From assembly GCA_017992175.1 (NCBI GenBank), contig JAGOPD010000009.1:1-43952 (forward strand): a stretch of 43,952 bases of DNA. Reading direction: 5' to 3'. A program made the position numbers and the translations under genes. Below the pieces are notes generated by a model. It was not told the origin of the DNA and did not search any database. It saw only the letters and a program-made list of their open reading frames with translations. Positions 40,952-43,952 of the stretch are shown here, piece by piece. Each line of letters begins with the position of its first letter. Within the stretch, counting starts at the first letter, position 1. Source of the stretch: Candidatus Saccharicenans sp. (lineage in GTDB: Bacteria > Acidobacteriota > Aminicenantia > Aminicenantales > Saccharicenantaceae).

Positions 40952-41617
40952 ATGAGAGCCTTTCTAATTGTCTTATTAGCAACTTTTAATCTTGGTTTTA
41001 ATCTCTTTCCAGTTTCAGGACCGGCCGGCCAGACAGACGAGACTCAGATCATCAAACTACCGGCCCCCCGGATGGAAGGCGGAAAGCCACTAATGGACTG
41101 CCTCAAATTGAGACAAAGCAACCGCTCTTACCGCCAGGAAAAACTTTCTCCTCAAATTCTGTCCGACCTGCTCTGGGCAGCCAATGGCATTAACCGCCCG
41201 GATTCAGGCAAAAGAACAGCTCCGACGGCTGTTAACTGGCAAAATATCGATGTTTATGTAGCCACTGCCGACGGACTTTTCCTTTATGATGCTAAGCAGT
41301 CGGCTCTTATTCAGATTCTCAAGGAAGATATCCGGGCTCTAACCGGGGCTCAGGATTTCGTCAAAACCGCCCCTCTTAATTTAATCTATGTAGGTGATTA
41401 TGCTAAAATTCCCCGTGGTTCGGATGAAGATAAACTCTTTTACTCCGCCAATCATGCAGGCTATATTTCCCAAAACGTTTACCTTTTCTGCGCCTCTGAA
41501 GGGCTGTCAACCGTAGTCAGGGCTATGATCAATAAAGAAGAGCTGGCCAAGGCTATGAAACTCCGTCCGGAGCAGCATATCATGCTGGCCCAGACAGTCG
41601 GTTATCCTCAAAAATAA
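40952..41617 (+). CDS. Exported nitroreductase-family protein (SagB-like)
   Basis: The ATG at 40952 (MRAFLIVLL, 221 aa) has AAAGGAGGTAAGG directly before it. Residues 1 to about 25 are a signal peptide, unusual for this FMN-dependent fold. The family signature RQSNRSYRQEKLSPQILSDLLWAANGINR is at about residues 50-80, the central region TAVNWQNIDVYVA and the C-terminal VGYPQK fit SagB/nitroreductase. By family knowledge it would bind FMN as a dimer and reduce or oxidise a small substrate; here probably in the periplasm. Substrate unknown. Divergent from pckG. Confidence 0.85.
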   Translation: MRAFLIVLLATFNLGFNLFPVSGPAGQTDETQIIKLPAPRMEGGKPLMDCLKLRQSNRSYRQEKLSPQILSDLLWAANGINRPDSGKRTAPTAVNWQNIDVYVATADGLFLYDAKQSALIQILKEDIRALTGAQDFVKTAPLNLIYVGDYAKIPRGSDEDKLFYSANHAGYISQNVYLFCASEGLSTVVRAMINKEELAKAMKLRPEQHIMLAQTVGYPQK

Positions 41618-41647
41618 GTTTCAAGGCAAAATCGAGACAGGCTGATC

Positions 41648-43648
41648 TCAGGAAGTTTTTCTGATCAGCCAGACGGTCATTTCCCACGGTCCGCGGTTAG
41701 CCCAAACACAATAGGGTATGAGGAAAAGGTTTTGCTTCCGGCTTTCCCCGCCCTGTCCATCAACCGCCAGCCCGCTGCCGGTTATTACTCCAACCCCGCC
41801 CAGCAGATCGCTCCGATACCAGGCCTGGAGACGACTCGAATCCGGCAGGGCTAAATTAAGGGCAGTGCCTCCATTATCCTGCCCCTCGGCGCAATAAACG
41901 ACTGGCCCCCTTTCCACTGCTACTTTGCCGCGATCTTCTTTGACCTGTTCGTTGGCAACGACCCTTTTAATCTCCAGCGGGAAAAGCACTTCTATGACAT
42001 CTCCCATCTTCCATTTTCGTTTAAGACGCAAGTAACCGCGATCGACCGCAACCGGCACCGGTTTTCTATTCAACTTAACCACCACCTGGCCAGCCTGACT
42101 GTCGTGATAGTTGTAAAGGTCACCAGGCAGAGGACGGTTTTGAGCCCAGCCGGGTATTCTGAGACAAACCGTAAATTCCCTGACTCGTTTGGGATTAATA
42201 CCTATTTGGATTGAACCAAACCAGGGATACCTTCCTTCCTGTACTATTTCCAGTTCAGTCTGACTGAAAGCAAAATTAGCTCTCGATTTAACAAACAGGT
42301 TGATAAAGACTTCGTCAGCTGAATGGGCATAAATATAGCCGGGAAAAGTCGCCAGAAAACGGGCGGCATTGGCCGGACAGCAGGCTACTTCAAACCAGCT
42401 GCTCCTTTCATATTTCCCTTTTGAGGCTAAAGGATTTTGATAGAAAAATTTATCACCGGACAGTCCTACCCCTGACAGCAAGCCGTTATAGATGATTCTT
42501 TCCAGCAGATCAATATACTGGCCATCTCCTTCGTACTGGAAAAGCCGCTGATTCCAGAAAGCATTACCCACTGCCGCACAGGTTTCAGCGTAAGCCTGCT
42601 CATTGGGCAGTTCATAATCAGCTCCAAAAGCTTCATATTCTCCGGCTGAGCCTATCCCGCCCGTTAGATAAAGCTTCTTATTGACTGTATTCTCCCAGAT
42701 TTTTTGACTGGCGGTGGCATATTCTGACCAACCACCCAGAGCGGCCACCTCCAGCATGGCATTATACATATAAGCCGCCCTGACTGCATGTCCAACCGCT
42801 TCTGTTTGCTCTAAAACCGGCCGGTGGTTCTGCAAATATTCTTCTGAATTGTAGATATAAAAAGGTGAACTCCTGGGATAAACCTCGCCTCCATGATAGT
42901 GTCCCCGTTCGTCCAGGAAGAATTTGGCCAGGTTCAAATAATCTTCCCGGCCGGTTATCCGGTAAAGCTTAGCCAGGCCGATTTCGACTTCCTGGTGGCC
43001 AGGAAAAGCCCGCCGCTTATCCGGGCCAAAAGTCTTAACCAGTAAATCAGCGCTTTTAATGGCCAGGTTTAAAAGATTCTTTTCGCCCGTCGCCTGATAA
43101 TAAGCCACGGCCGCTTCGTAGAGATGGCCGAGGTTATATAACTCATGACTGACTCTTAGATTAGACCACCTCTCCTGGCCAGCCCCGGCCGCTGGATTCT
43201 CAGGGTCAATTGTCCTGGCTGTAAAGAGATAGCCGTCCGGTTCCTGGGCCTGGCCGATAATGGCCACCAGGTCATCAATCTGCTGTTTCAACTTCGGGTC
43301 AGGATTGGTTTTTAAAGTATAAGCAGCAGCTTCAATCGCTTTGTAGATATCAGAGTCGTTATACCTTTTACCGGTGTGCTGGCCTGCTTTCAGACCGGCC
43401 GCTATCCGGAAATTGTCAACCCGGCCAGTTTCCTCATTCATCCGGAAAAGATAGGGGATAGTTACCAGGCGGTTGGTTTCCATCCTGGGTGCCCAGAAAT
43501 CATCGGTGACCTTAACTTCCCAGTAATTGACAGGTTGAGTGGGAAAATCAGGCAGCTTTTTAGCTTGATCTTTATTCCGGTCAGGAGAAGTACAGCCGGC
43601 TATTAAGAACAAGCCAGCCATCAGCAGGATAAGTTCTTGTTTATTCAT
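41648..43648 (-). CDS. Glycoside hydrolase family 127 lipoprotein (beta-L-arabinofuranosidase-like)
   Basis: I start at the ATG at 43648 (MNKQELILL, 666 aa) with GAGG 6 nt upstream. The signal ends with a clear lipobox, LIAGC (Cys19), so it is a lipoprotein. The catalytic domain has the GH127 zinc/nucleophile residues: ETC (E355, C357) in AYAETCAAVGNAF and the Cys pair C423-C424 in VACCPANAARF; the family enzyme HypBA1 uses the equivalent cysteine as nucleophile. An (alpha/alpha)6 barrel and C-terminal sandwiches follow. Substrate is probably arabinofuranose or a related sugar, but the wider DUF1680 family is diverse. Its neighbours give no further glycan genes. Confidence 0.9.
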   Translation of the reverse strand: MNKQELILLMAGLFLIAGCTSPDRNKDQAKKLPDFPTQPVNYWEVKVTDDFWAPRMETNRLVTIPYLFRMNEETGRVDNFRIAAGLKAGQHTGKRYNDSDIYKAIEAAAYTLKTNPDPKLKQQIDDLVAIIGQAQEPDGYLFTARTIDPENPAAGAGQERWSNLRVSHELYNLGHLYEAAVAYYQATGEKNLLNLAIKSADLLVKTFGPDKRRAFPGHQEVEIGLAKLYRITGREDYLNLAKFFLDERGHYHGGEVYPRSSPFYIYNSEEYLQNHRPVLEQTEAVGHAVRAAYMYNAMLEVAALGGWSEYATASQKIWENTVNKKLYLTGGIGSAGEYEAFGADYELPNEQAYAETCAAVGNAFWNQRLFQYEGDGQYIDLLERIIYNGLLSGVGLSGDKFFYQNPLASKGKYERSSWFEVACCPANAARFLATFPGYIYAHSADEVFINLFVKSRANFAFSQTELEIVQEGRYPWFGSIQIGINPKRVREFTVCLRIPGWAQNRPLPGDLYNYHDSQAGQVVVKLNRKPVPVAVDRGYLRLKRKWKMGDVIEVLFPLEIKRVVANEQVKEDRGKVAVERGPVVYCAEGQDNGGTALNLALPDSSRLQAWYRSDLLGGVGVITGSGLAVDGQGGESRKQNLFLIPYCVWANRGPWEMTVWLIRKTS

Positions 43649-43952
43649 TCCAAACCTCATCTAAGAATTTAAGTTTATCTGAATTTCTATCTTTTTTATA
43701 TAACTGACATATCTTGCCGGACAAAAATTAAGAAAATGATAAAGGCCCAATCATCAACTGAGTTTGGTCTGCCATCATCAACGGCCCGCCGCTCATGAAT
43801 AAAATGGGCAGTTAATTTAAGCCCAACTTAAGCCAGGCCCTGTTAGCTTCGGTCAATTATCTCTATTGAGCGGGGCAAAAGGGGAAACCGCCTCTTCTTC
43901 CTGAAGGGAGAAATAAACAGCTCTCTTGATTCAGTCTCCATGAACTGAGAAT
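43649..43952. other. Intergenic stretch at the right edge
   Basis: No ORF with a ribosome site, RNA gene, strong promoter or terminator was recognised in these 304 nt. One imperfect palindrome with GGGC/GCCC ends lies near 43807-43825. Confidence 0.5.

Overview
The window looks like a chromosomal segment of a Gram-negative anaerobe of the Acidobacteriota/Aminicenantota type (Candidatus Aminicenantes, former OP8, is my best guess). This is inferred from two Oar-like TonB-dependent receptors with an N-terminal carboxypeptidase-regulatory domain, three GWxTD-domain proteins, two sulfatase-fold/TPR fusion proteins and a DUF5916 outer-membrane protein. No phage, transposase, integrase or CRISPR array is visible.

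Layout. 1-2600 (minus strand): groES-groEL (groEL cut by the window edge) under a consensus sigma70 promoter with a CIRCE operator; upstream of it a PHP phosphoesterase - cvpA - small Fis-type HTH gene string with overlapping ends. 2650-4440 (minus): purC and a YfiH/PgeF-type gene, with a palindromic FNR-like box before purC. 4760-8650 (plus): DmpA/S58 peptidase overlapping an Asp/Glu-type racemase, then rpsU-lipA-metallophosphoesterase behind a strong sigma70 promoter. 8672-10147 (minus): an acidic zinc-ribbon/RDD-like membrane protein.

10150-28260 is the most distinctive part. It holds two related cassettes separated by a tRNA-Val(CAC). Each has a TonB-dependent receptor (about 1020-1050 aa), a sulfatase-fold/TPR protein and a GWxTD/TPR protein (about 700 aa). 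Cassette 1 adds a short GWxTD protein and cassette 2 adds a TPR protein with a carboxypeptidase-regulatory-like domain. Both receptor genes have a near-consensus sigma54 (-24/-12) promoter. About 62-64 nt before each promoter lies a tandem pair of 16-bp dyads of one common form, ATYCAW-N4-WTGRAT, which reads like the binding sites of a single enhancer-binding protein. Both leaders also carry an orphan anti-16S (Shine-Dalgarno-like) motif and a hairpin, and both receptor genes end in strong intrinsic terminators. I regard this as a candidate co-regulated envelope system that is not described as such, as far as I know; its function is unknown.

28430-37072: rpoD (plus), a small unknown gene (minus), a small membrane protein with an FMN reductase, an M16 zinc peptidase and a DUF5916 outer-membrane protein (plus). 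37133-43648: on the minus strand pckG - lacI-type - gntR-type regulators (the lacI-type gene seems to start at ATT), then a nitroreductase-fold lipoprotein-sized secreted protein (plus) and a GH127 lipoprotein (minus). All assignments are by reading motifs and translations by eye; no database search was run.
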